In this document: positions 5,687 to 11,299 of the stretch, piece by piece
Layout: each line of letters opens with the position of its first letter
How positions within the stretch are numbered: position 1 is the first letter of the stretch
NCBI GenBank assembly: GCA_030618315.1
Contig: JAUXDO010000032.1
Location: 1-11,299 of the forward strand
Origin: Candidatus Peregrinibacteria bacterium
GTDB taxonomy: Bacteria; Patescibacteriota; Gracilibacteria; UM-FILTER-43-11
Length of the DNA: 11,299 bases
Reading direction: 5' to 3'
Program-made: the position numbers and the translations under genes
Notes under the pieces: model-generated
Seen by the model: the letters and a program-made list of their open reading frames with translations, nothing else
Told to the model about the DNA's origin: nothing
The model's database searches: none

Positions 5687-5929
5687 ATGGCAAAGTACGT
5701 ATTCTCAACCAATCAAAAACACCCTCTAGGTAAAAGACGCTGTGCATTCTGCACTAATCAAACGATGGAAGTAGACTATAAAGATGTAAAAACTCTTAAA
5801 ATTTTCATTAACGGTTTCAAGAAAATTAAAAATCGTTACTACTCAGGTGTTTGCTTACAACATCAGAAAAAGCTTGCCAGAGGAATTAAGCGAGCCCGCC
5901 ACGTTGGCCTATTACCTTTTACAAACTAA
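5687..5929 (+). CDS. rpsR: Ribosomal protein bS18, zinc-binding form
   Basis: S18 forms a heterodimer with S6 on the 30S platform. The 80-aa length is normal. C19-A-F-C22 together with C56-L-Q-H59 suggests a zinc site (three Cys and one His), as in S18 proteins that keep the metal. Family landmarks are DYKDVKTLKIFI, KKIKNRYYSGVCLQHQKKLARGIKRARHVGLLPF. It follows rpsF by 53 bp containing a 24-bp palindrome and an AT-rich stretch. The single-strand binding protein gene often found between these two is absent. No Shine-Dalgarno sequence precedes the ATG at 5687. Twelve bases after its stop the yebC leader repeats begin, so the three genes are probably one transcript. Confidence 0.97.
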   Translation: MAKYVFSTNQKHPLGKRRCAFCTNQTMEVDYKDVKTLKIFINGFKKIKNRYYSGVCLQHQKKLARGIKRARHVGLLPFTN

Positions 5930-5941
5930 TATAGCCCCATA

Positions 5942-6031
5942 GTGGCTCAAATAGTGGCTCAGCTTCGCGTGGCTCAAATAGTGACCACAACCGGAGCCAC
6001 AACTGGAGCCACAACTGGAGCCACAACTGGA
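5942..6031 (+). repeat. Nested inverted and tandem repeats in the yebC leader
   Basis: Three copies of GTGGCTC (5942, 5954, 5969) are mirrored by three of GAGCCAC (5994, 6006, 6018). They pair in nested fashion: 5942/6018, 5954/6006 and 5969/5994. The right half is a 12-bp tandem array (GGAGCCACAACT, three full units from 5993), and the left half has a 15-bp direct repeat starting at 5942 and 5969. The block could fold into one long interrupted hairpin ending just before the yebC start. It is also open in the yebC frame from a GTG at 5942, where it would read TTTGATTGATTG. Confidence 0.75.
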
Positions 6032-6034
6032 AGT

Positions 6035-6784
6035 ATGAGCGGACATAGTAAATGGCACTCCATCAAGCATAAAAAAGGTGCAGCTGATGCAAAAAGAGGG
6101 AAGATATTCACGCGTCATGCAAACCTTATTACAATAGCTGCTCGCGCAGGTGGTGGTGATACGAGTATGAATCCTACTTTACGTTTAGCTATCGATAATG
6201 CAAAAAAGGAAAACGTTCCAAGTGCAAATATCGATCGTGCTATTAAACGTGGAACAGGTGACGCCAAAGATGCCGCTGAAATAGCTGAAATTTTATATGA
6301 AGGATATGCTCCAGGCGGAACAGCGATAATAGTTGAATGTCTTTCTGATAATAAAAATAGAACTTTAACCAATATACGCACTATTTTTAATAAAAACGGT
6401 GGAAATTTGGGAGCCAGCGGTAGTGTTTCTTATATGTTCGAACGAAAAGGAATTATAACTATTAATTTAGAAAATAAAGATGCTGATGAAATCGAACTTA
6501 CAGCAATTGATGCAGGCGCTGAAGATATTGAAACAAGCGGAGATATTATGGAAATAACCACGAATCCAAGCGATTTAAACAAAGTAGCCGATGGCCTGAC
6601 ATCAGCAGGAATTGAAACAGAGCAGGCAGAAGTATTATTTATCCCAAATCAAACTGTTAAAATTGAAGATGCTGAAAAAGCACAAAAGATTCTGGATTTC
6701 ATCGATGCTATTGAAGAAGACCCGGATGTTAGTAATGTATCAAGTAATTTTGATATCAGTGATGAGATAATGGAGAAGATGTAA
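6035..6784 (+). CDS. yebC: YebC/PmpR family protein (DUF28)
   Basis: The family is DNA-binding or, as shown more recently for some members, ribosome-associated and helping translation through difficult motifs such as proline runs. At 249 aa it has the usual length. The N-terminus MSGHSKWHSIKHKKGAADAKRGKIFTR is the family hallmark, followed by NPTLRLAIDNAKKENVPSANIDRAIKRGTGD, YEGYAPGGTAIIVECLSDNKNRT and GGNLGASGSVSYMFERKG. The ATG at 6035 is chosen because homologues begin here; the frame stays open upstream to a GTG at 5942, but that extension is made only of leader repeats. GGAAG lies just 1 nt before the ATG, too close for a normal Shine-Dalgarno. Its stop is one base from the end of the convergent 134-aa gene, leaving no room for a separate terminator. 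Confidence 0.96.
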   Translation: MSGHSKWHSIKHKKGAADAKRGKIFTRHANLITIAARAGGGDTSMNPTLRLAIDNAKKENVPSANIDRAIKRGTGDAKDAAEIAEILYEGYAPGGTAIIVECLSDNKNRTLTNIRTIFNKNGGNLGASGSVSYMFERKGIITINLENKDADEIELTAIDAGAEDIETSGDIMEITTNPSDLNKVADGLTSAGIETEQAEVLFIPNQTVKIEDAEKAQKILDFIDAIEEDPDVSNVSSNFDISDEIMEKM

Positions 6785-6785
6785 T

Positions 6786-7190
6786 TTATACAGAAGCTAC
6801 AGCCATTCTTGTATTACCAATCCCCCCTTCTTCATCCTCTTCATCTTCTTTTTGGCTTTCAATAATTGTTTCCAATAGTCTTTGTTGGCAAGGCCTACCA
6901 AGTATTAATTCACCATTCCCATCTCTTGTGTGCATAAGTTCAACCATCTCACAAAATACTCCCGACAGGGAAAATGAATCTGCTTGCAACTCTCTAATAA
7001 CCTCTTTGCATAAATCAAGTAATTCCGAAAAAACACCTTCCATGTCATCTAAAAGCATGTCTTGATATTCTTCCCATTCATCATCACTTTCTGAGGAGTT
7101 TCTCACTGGATTATGCAATCTACGATATTGTTCTAACTTATCAGTCGCTGCCAAATGAAATAATTTTCCAGTGAATCGTTCTGCGCTCAT
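6786..7190 (-). CDS. Uncharacterised acidic 134-aa protein
   Basis: I do not recognise this protein. It has no signal peptide or membrane segment. Residues about 33-72 (SSESDDEWEEYQDMLLDDMEGVFSELLDLCKEVIREL) and 78-93 are acidic and look helical. The C-terminus has an acidic run (SQKEDEEDEEGG) followed by a short neutral tail. There are three Cys residues without a metal-site spacing. It is monocistronic and carries the best promoter in the window (TTGACA-17-TATAAT), so it is probably expressed at a good level. It is convergent to yebC with a single base between stop codons. In size and composition it loosely resembles the acidic half of the 135-aa protein at 1743-2150, but I see no clear sequence identity. 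The frame is supported by the promoter and by its stop fitting exactly against yebC. Confidence 0.7.
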   Translation of the reverse strand: MSAERFTGKLFHLAATDKLEQYRRLHNPVRNSSESDDEWEEYQDMLLDDMEGVFSELLDLCKEVIRELQADSFSLSGVFCEMVELMHTRDGNGELILGRPCQQRLLETIIESQKEDEEDEEGGIGNTRMAVASV

Positions 7191-7221
7191 AATTTTGATG
7201 TTAATTAATATTTAGAGGCTG

Positions 7222-7250
7222 ATTATATCATGTAAAAATATATTTGTCAA
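7222..7250 (-). promoter_or_regulatory. Perfect consensus sigma-70 promoter
   Basis: On the minus strand TTGACA (7250-7245) and TATAAT (7227-7222) are separated by exactly 17 bp. Transcription would start near 7215, about 25 nt before the ATG of the acidic protein. Such a perfect match implies strong constitutive expression by the housekeeping sigma factor unless it is repressed. Confidence 0.85.
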
Positions 7251-7349
7251 ACATTATCTCCTAGTGGTATCCGAGGTATGAATTGATAGTTTTATTCAAA
7301 TTGCATTGCTTTTTTACCTGCTTCGCAATAGACTCAGTTGCTTATTAAT

Positions 7350-9158
7350 ATGAAAAAACCGATGGAAATCAGGAATATCGCTATCGTAGCTCATGTAGAT
7401 CACGGAAAAACCACATTGGTGGATGCCTTACTCAAAGCCAGTACCAGTTTTGACTTACATAAGGGCTTGGCTGAGCGAGCAATGGACTCAAATGACCAGG
7501 AAAAAGAACGTGGAATTACAATTTATGCAAAGAACGCATCGATTATTCATAATGATGCAAAGCTAAACATTGTAGATACTCCGGGCCATGCTGATTTTGG
7601 ATCTGAAGTAGAACGTGTGCTCAAAACAGTGGATGCTGTTATTTTAGTAGTAGATGCTTTTGAAGGACCTATGCCTCAAACCAAGTTCGTTCTTCGTAAA
7701 TCACTAGAACTCGGACATAAAGTATTAGTTGTCGTAAATAAAATCGATAAACCAATGTCCAGACCAGATGAAGTAATTGATCTTACTTTTGATCTTTTTG
7801 GTAGCCTGGGTGCTAGTAATGAACAATTAGATTTTCCATACATCTATGCGATTGCACGAGACGGCATAGCTATAAAAGAATTAACTGACGAAAAAAAAGA
7901 TATTGAACCATTACTCGATTTTATATATGAGCATGTGCCAATAGCAAAAAGTAATAAAGATGTTCCATTTAGAATGCAACCTTCTAACCTTTCTTATGAT
8001 AACTTTTTAGGTCGTTTAGGAGTAGGAAGGGTTTATGAAGGAACAGTTAAGGTTAATGATGCGATAACTATCATTTCTGCAGATGGTGAAAAGCGTAAAG
8101 GAAAGATTTCTAAATTATTCAACTATATTGGAATGGATCGCACTGAAGTTAAAGAAGCAGTAGCAGGAGATATCGTTGCTATCGCAGGGATAGATGATAT
8201 ATATGTAGGTGAAACTATTACAACTGATGATTCTTGTGAGCCACTTCCAGCCATTAAGGTTGATGAACCAGCACTTGCTATTGAATTTATTGTTAATGAC
8301 TCCCCTTTTGCAGGCCGTGAAGGAACAATGGTAACAGGTAGACATATTCGTGAACGTCTAGAAAAGGAATTGGAAACTAATGTAGGACTTAAAATAGATT
8401 TTGAAGATGGTGAGCATATGAAAGTTTATGGACGTGGAGAAATGCACATCGCTGTTTTAATTGAAACAATGCGTCGTGAAGGATTTGAACTTCAAATTAC
8501 TCAGCCTGAAGTAATAATGAAGGAAATTAACGGTGAAAAACATGAGCCTATTGAATCTGCCGTAATAAACGTTCCAGACGCTATGGCTGGTTCAGTTATC
8601 GAAGCTATGGGAAAAAGAAAAGGAGTGATGACAAACATGAAATCAGAGAATGGAAATACTTTAATTGAAGTAGATGTTCCAACTCGTGGACTTCTTGGTT
8701 TCCGCTCTGAATTTATTGTAATGACAAAAGGTGAAGGATCTTTATATCATTCCTTCAATCGCTTTGAACCTTATATGGGTACTATCGAAAAAAGAACTGT
8801 AGGATCTATGATTTCTGGTGAAACAGGATCTACAATGGCTTATTCATTATGGAAACTCCAAGAACGTGGACCTTTATTTGTAAAACCTGCTACTGAGATT
8901 TATGAAGGAATGGTTATTGGGGAAGCAAATCACGGACAAGACTTGGTAGTAAATGCCCTGAAGAATAAACAATTAACAAATGTACGTTCATCTGGAAATG
9001 ACGAAGCCTTAAATCTGACACCAGTTGTAAAAATGACACTTGAAAAAGCAATTGAATACATTGGACCAGATGAATACGCCGAAATTACACCAAAAAACGT
9101 AAGACTGCGTAAAAAACATTTATCGGAACTTGATAGAAAGAGGCAGAGAAGGGCATAG
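7350..9158 (+). CDS. typA: Ribosome-associated GTPase TypA/BipA
   Basis: A translational GTPase that binds the 70S ribosome at the EF-G site and helps 50S assembly and stress adaptation. It is 602 aa, normal for the family. G-domain motifs: AHVDHGKT (14-21), RGITI (54-58), DTPGHAD (76-82), NKID (130-133). The beta-barrel and two EF-G-like domains follow, with NDSPFAGREG, the GRGEMHIAVLIETMRREGFE signature and the C-terminal region with LLGFRSEFIVMTKGEG that corresponds to the conserved RGEFxTxTRGTG-type segment of BipA. It ends with KRQRRA. The ATG at 7350 is chosen; MEIRN at 7362 matches the most common N-terminus, and a TTG at 7338 is unlikely. No Shine-Dalgarno sequence is visible. It is divergent from the acidic gene across a 159-bp spacer in which I found no clear plus-strand promoter. 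Confidence 0.97.
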   Translation: MKKPMEIRNIAIVAHVDHGKTTLVDALLKASTSFDLHKGLAERAMDSNDQEKERGITIYAKNASIIHNDAKLNIVDTPGHADFGSEVERVLKTVDAVILVVDAFEGPMPQTKFVLRKSLELGHKVLVVVNKIDKPMSRPDEVIDLTFDLFGSLGASNEQLDFPYIYAIARDGIAIKELTDEKKDIEPLLDFIYEHVPIAKSNKDVPFRMQPSNLSYDNFLGRLGVGRVYEGTVKVNDAITIISADGEKRKGKISKLFNYIGMDRTEVKEAVAGDIVAIAGIDDIYVGETITTDDSCEPLPAIKVDEPALAIEFIVNDSPFAGREGTMVTGRHIRERLEKELETNVGLKIDFEDGEHMKVYGRGEMHIAVLIETMRREGFELQITQPEVIMKEINGEKHEPIESAVINVPDAMAGSVIEAMGKRKGVMTNMKSENGNTLIEVDVPTRGLLGFRSEFIVMTKGEGSLYHSFNRFEPYMGTIEKRTVGSMISGETGSTMAYSLWKLQERGPLFVKPATEIYEGMVIGEANHGQDLVVNALKNKQLTNVRSSGNDEALNLTPVVKMTLEKAIEYIGPDEYAEITPKNVRLRKKHLSELDRKRQRRA

Positions 9159-9170
9159 ATAAATGTTACC

Positions 9171-9199
9171 TTGATTGGAACGCGAAAGATATTTACAAT
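9171..9199 (+). promoter_or_regulatory. Promoter of tRNA-Arg
   Basis: TTGATT (9171-9176) and TACAAT (9194-9199) are separated by 17 bp, and a start near 9206 would leave a short 5' leader of about 13 nt before the tRNA. Confidence 0.6.
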
Positions 9200-9218
9200 G
9201 TTCATGATTGTTCATCAA

Positions 9219-9294
9219 GCCCGAGTAGCTCAGTGGATAGAGCAACACCCTTCTAAGGTGAAGGTCGCAGGTTCGATTCCTGCCTCGGGTACCA
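9219..9294 (+). tRNA. tRNA-Arg (anticodon TCT)
   Basis: A full cloverleaf is visible. The acceptor GCCCGAG pairs with CTCGGGT (G1 with U72 as wobble), the D-stem is GCTC/GAGC, and the anticodon loop CTTCTAA carries TCT at 9252-9254. The T-arm is GCAGG-TTCGATT-CCTGC and A73 is followed by an encoded CCA. Anticodon TCT reads AGA/AGG arginine codons. The outermost anticodon-stem pair is an A-A mismatch. Confidence 0.95.
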
Positions 9295-9300
9295 TTAAAA

Positions 9301-9360
9301 ACTATAACTAATACTATTACTATAACTAGTACTAGTATTTGTTTTAGTTAAAGTTAAAGT
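9301..9360. repeat. Low-complexity ACTA-rich tract after tRNA-Arg
   Basis: Near-repeats of ACTATAACTA and ACTAGT (a tandem pair at 9325-9336) are followed by a doubled GTTAAA. It may serve as a weak bidirectional terminator between the tRNA and the convergent gene, but there is no strong GC stem. Confidence 0.5.
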
Positions 9361-9369
9361 AGAATGAAT

Positions 9370-9774
9370 TTATACCATCAACAAAATAAACGCAACCACA
9401 GCGCCAAAAACAGCTCCAATTACAACTTCAATGTGATTATGGCCAAGTGATTCTTCAAGCTTAGAACCGCTTAGTTTGTTTATAGCTTTGGCATGTTTAC
9501 CAGCCTCATTTCGTAGATTGATTGCGTCATACATAACGATAATTGCGATAACAGCACTTATCATAAACATAGTACTCTCTACTCCTTCGCGATAAGCTAC
9601 GGCTACAACAAGCGCACTAACAAAAGCTGAATGACCACTGGGAATGCCACCGGTACTAAAAAAGTAACGAACTTTTCTTCGATTTGTGACTAAGTCGACA
9701 ATAACCTTAGCAGTTTCAGCTGCTAGCATTGCGATAAATGGGATGATGATTGGATATTCCTGTATAAAACTCAT
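9370..9774 (-). CDS. Divergent PAP2-family membrane protein (DUF212/YuiD-like)
   Basis: A 134-aa integral membrane protein of the divergent PAP2 group, relatives of type-2 phosphatidic acid phosphatases. Hallmarks are STGGIPSGHSAF (40-51), which corresponds to the usual GGMPSSHSA, then YDAINLRNEAGKHAKAIN (82-99) and LEESLGHNHIEVVIGAVFGAVVAF (106-129). Membrane helices are likely at about 8-26, 47-61, 66-83 and 114-133. The substrate is not known for the group; lipid-phosphate hydrolysis is a family-based guess, supported by the kept His residues in PSGHS and LGHNH. It stands alone on the minus strand between tRNA-Arg and a repeat element. The ATG at 9774 has no Shine-Dalgarno sequence before it. 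Confidence 0.92.
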   Translation of the reverse strand: MSFIQEYPIIIPFIAMLAAETAKVIVDLVTNRRKVRYFFSTGGIPSGHSAFVSALVVAVAYREGVESTMFMISAVIAIIVMYDAINLRNEAGKHAKAINKLSGSKLEESLGHNHIEVVIGAVFGAVVAFILLMV

Positions 9775-9800
9775 TTATGTTTTGGTTGCAGAATCATTCT

Positions 9801-9989
9801 ATTACAAAATTACAAAATTTAAAATTACAAAATTATTTTAGATGATAATTGGTGAGTATCAAAACAAATTCAATCCGATCTTCTGAAAGCGGGATTAGCT
9901 AATCCCGCTTTCAGAACGAAGATATTTGATTTGCAATATAATCAGTCACAAATTAATTTTGTAATTTTGTAATTTTGAATTTTGTAATG
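9801..9989. repeat. Nested inverted-repeat element of about 190 bp
   Basis: Outer arms of about 38 bp (9801-9838 and 9952-9989), built from repeats of ATTACAAAATT and its complement, are nearly perfect inverted copies with small indels. In the middle sits a perfect 36-bp palindrome (9881-9916). The stretch codes for nothing. It could be a small mobile-element relic (MITE-like) or an expanded palindromic repeat. Target-site duplications are not obvious. Confidence 0.65.
9881..9916. repeat. 36-bp perfect palindrome
   Basis: Arms of 18 bp, starting TTCTGAAAGCGGGATTAG, meet with no loop. It is the longest perfect palindrome in the window and the core of the surrounding inverted-repeat element. 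It could end transcription in both directions as a stem, but lacks an adjacent T-run. Confidence 0.9.
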
Positions 9990-10008
9990 TCATTTTTTTT
10001 GCTAAAAT
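9982..10008 (+). promoter_or_regulatory. Extended -10 promoter for the lipoprotein gene
   Basis: TGC directly before TAAAAT (10003-10008) makes an extended -10 element. A weak TTGTAA lies 15 bp upstream at 9982-9987, inside the right arm of the repeat element. The leader would be about 16 nt. Confidence 0.5.
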
Positions 10009-10030
10009 GTACATAAGCTAAACAAACAAA

Positions 10031-10600
10031 ATGAAAAATATCATCAAAAAAACATTGGCTGTACTGATTCTTATTATGTTCACCGTTATTTTGAATGCAT
10101 GCGGAGGTGAAAGTGCAGATAGCGGAGCATCAGGATTAACACTATATGAAGGAGGAGAATTTACCATAAGCATTGATCCAAGTTGGAAGATAATCAACAA
10201 ATCAGATTTCTACGCCGAAATCCCACAGGAAACAATTGTTGCATTTACTACTCCGGAAAGTTACGACGGATTTTTTATAAACGTAAATATTGTAAAAGAA
10301 AATCTTCAGCAGGAAATTAGCGCAGTTGATTATGCCAGAGCAAACATCAATTTAAGCAGTCAGAATCTAACTGACTACGAGAAAGTTCAGGAGGCAAAAA
10401 TCGACCTTGGTGGAATGCCGACCATGGTTCATATCTTTCAGGCCCGCCTCAACCCGACTGAAAAGCTAATTAGATTTGTTCAGCTGTATGCCGTAAGAGG
10501 AACAAACGGTTATATTATTACAGGAGGCATGCTTCCATCTACACCAAAAGAACTGCGTGATACAGTTGGAGCAGTTGTTACCAGCTTTAAGTTGAGATAA
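10031..10600 (+). CDS. Predicted lipoprotein with PsbP/DcrB-like domain
   Basis: The 189-aa protein starts with a lipoprotein signal: charged MKNIIKK, a hydrophobic stretch (8-21) and the lipobox LNAC with the modified cysteine at residue 24, followed by GGESADSGASG as a linker. The remainder, from about residue 36 (LTLYEGGEFTISIDPSWKI), has alternating strands and a final TPKELRDTVGAVVTSFKL helix, as in PsbP/Mog1/DcrB-like folds found in many surface lipoproteins. It would be anchored on the outer face of the cytoplasmic membrane. The precise function is unknown. It is preceded by an extended -10 promoter and no Shine-Dalgarno sequence. Its stop ends one base before the CCA end of the tRNA-Cys gene on the other strand. 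Confidence 0.85.
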   Translation: MKNIIKKTLAVLILIMFTVILNACGGESADSGASGLTLYEGGEFTISIDPSWKIINKSDFYAEIPQETIVAFTTPESYDGFFINVNIVKENLQQEISAVDYARANINLSSQNLTDYEKVQEAKIDLGGMPTMVHIFQARLNPTEKLIRFVQLYAVRGTNGYIITGGMLPSTPKELRDTVGAVVTSFKLR

Positions 10601-10601
10601 T

Positions 10602-10678
10602 TGGAGGTACCGGTGGGATTTGAACCCACGAATGGCGGTTTTGCAAACCGCTGTGTTAGACCACTTCACCACGGTACC
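10602..10678 (-). tRNA. tRNA-Cys (anticodon GCA)
   Basis: On the minus strand, the acceptor GGTACCG pairs perfectly with CGGTACC, and the discriminator base is U73, the identity element for cysteine. CCA is encoded (10604-10602). The anticodon stem GCGGT/ACCGC closes a loop TTGCAAA with GCA at 10644-10642. The T-arm is GTGGG-TTCAAAT-CCCAC. I found no clear promoter upstream of it. Confidence 0.95.
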
Positions 10679-10732
10679 ATATTTAGCATATGTCATTTTT
10701 TCAAAAATCCGAAAAAAAAGCAAATAAGTAAT

Positions 10733-10761
10733 TTGTGTATTTGAATTAAATCAAATATAAT
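10733..10761 (+). promoter_or_regulatory. Promoter of the right-edge surface protein gene
   Basis: TTGTGT (10733-10738) and a perfect TATAAT (10756-10761) are spaced by exactly 17 bp. The predicted start near 10768 leaves about 23 nt before the ATG at 10791. Confidence 0.7.
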
Positions 10762-10790
10762 AATGTCCTCTATCAACTAACTTAAACGCT

Positions 10791-11299
10791 ATGAAGCTAC
10801 ACAAAGACCGCATTATTCAAATCGTACTCGGTATAGCTATTGTTATACTTATTGGATATGGACTATCAAATAACAAAAATGAAACAGATTTTACATTCGA
10901 ATTAAACCCACCTGAAAGTGAAGAGGTAGTTGATGAAGAAGCAAATGAAGAAGAATCTGTTGCACCAACAACAACTACTGAGACAGCTTCTACAGCACCT
11001 GTTCCAAAAACTCCTACAACTGGCGGTTGTTACCCAAGCTTAAGCGGAAGAAAAGATTCAAAATTCAATGCAATAATTTTAAACTGGTCAACTTGTTCAA
11101 ACGAAGATTTTCAATTCTACAAATTAGTTAAATCACAAACAAATCCTAACCCTGCATATCCAAGTGACGCAGTTATCGCGTCTTCAGCAAACCCCGGAAC
11201 AGCTAATCACGTTGATAAAACAGTAGCCAGAGCAATGACTTACCATTACAGAGTTTGTGTTGTTCAGAGGTTGAACAAAGTTACTTGTGGTAATTCAGT
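10791..11299 (+). CDS. TM-anchored extracellular protein with Thr/Pro linker (cut by right edge)
   Basis: The frame stays open for 169 codons to the window end. Residues 1-7 are basic and 8-25 form one membrane helix (IIQIVLGIAIVILIGYGL) with no cleavage site, so the protein is likely an N-terminal-anchored surface protein. A flexible acidic and Thr/Pro linker follows (about 38-78: ESEEVVDEEANEEE, then TTTTETASTAPVPKTPTT). From C80 there is an ordered domain that looks like a fibronectin-III or similar beta sandwich: NAIILNWSTCSNEDFQFYKLVKS and TYHYRVCVVQ. Four cysteines (80, 102, 156, 166) could form two disulfides. Function is unknown; domains of this kind recur in CPR surface proteins. A good promoter (TTGTGT-17-TATAAT) precedes it, and no Shine-Dalgarno sequence. 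Confidence 0.75.
   Translation, partial: MKLHKDRIIQIVLGIAIVILIGYGLSNNKNETDFTFELNPPESEEVVDEEANEEESVAPTTTTETASTAPVPKTPTTGGCYPSLSGRKDSKFNAIILNWSTCSNEDFQFYKLVKSQTNPNPAYPSDAVIASSANPGTANHVDKTVARAMTYHYRVCVVQRLNKVTCGNS

Noticed and set aside
5942..6034. N-terminal extension of YebC from a GTG start
   Set aside because: Homologues begin at MSGHSKWHSIK and the extension consists only of leader repeats; I keep it as a possibility in the findings, not as the called start.
1..11299. CRISPR array
   Set aside because: The tandem repeats here have 7-12 bp units with no unique spacers of constant length, and no cas genes are present.

Overview
The window looks like part of a small, AT-rich bacterial chromosome, most likely from the Patescibacteria / Candidate Phyla Radiation. 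A Peregrinibacteria-like lineage is my best guess, but it is inferred from style and not proven. The grounds are the compact single-copy housekeeping genes, AT-rich spacers with 7-8 bp tandem repeats, short GC-rich palindromes (one reads PAGRQ in translation), Cys-poor TM-anchored surface proteins with T/P linkers, and almost no Shine-Dalgarno sequences. The code appears standard: every complete gene ends in TAA or TAG, and UGA is used neither as a stop nor as a sense codon here.

Layout. The left part (1-4400) is read on the minus strand. From upstream to downstream it holds a PcrA/UvrD helicase, an unrecognised 135-aa protein, RsmA (KsgA), an ECF-type sigma factor, and, behind its own strong promoter, the start of a hydrophobic protein cut by the window edge (possibly a ComEC-like N-terminus). 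The stop of the 135-aa gene and the start of rsmA overlap as TAATG.

The spacer 4401-4907 carries a heptamer tandem repeat and a well-formed stem-loop followed by a T-run, a candidate small RNA. It also carries the likely rpsF promoter. The plus-strand operon rpsF-rpsR-yebC follows. It lacks the ssb gene often found between rpsF and rpsR. S6 has a roughly 125-residue Lys/Glu tail. The yebC leader is a set of nested inverted and tandem repeats.

Convergent to yebC lies an acidic 134-aa protein of unknown function with a perfect TTGACA-17-TATAAT promoter. Divergent from it is typA/bipA. After typA come tRNA-Arg(TCT) with its own promoter, a divergent-PAP2 (DUF212/YuiD-like) membrane protein on the minus strand, a 190-bp nested inverted-repeat element, a lipoprotein, tRNA-Cys(GCA) on the minus strand, and the beginning of a TM-anchored extracellular protein running off the right edge.

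The window is mostly translation and ribosome maturation (RsmA, S6, S18, YebC, TypA, two tRNAs) plus DNA repair and a little envelope biology. The most unusual feature is the GC-rich palindromes: three of the five lie in frame inside protein-coding genes without breaking them, and a fourth begins at the stop codon of rpsF.
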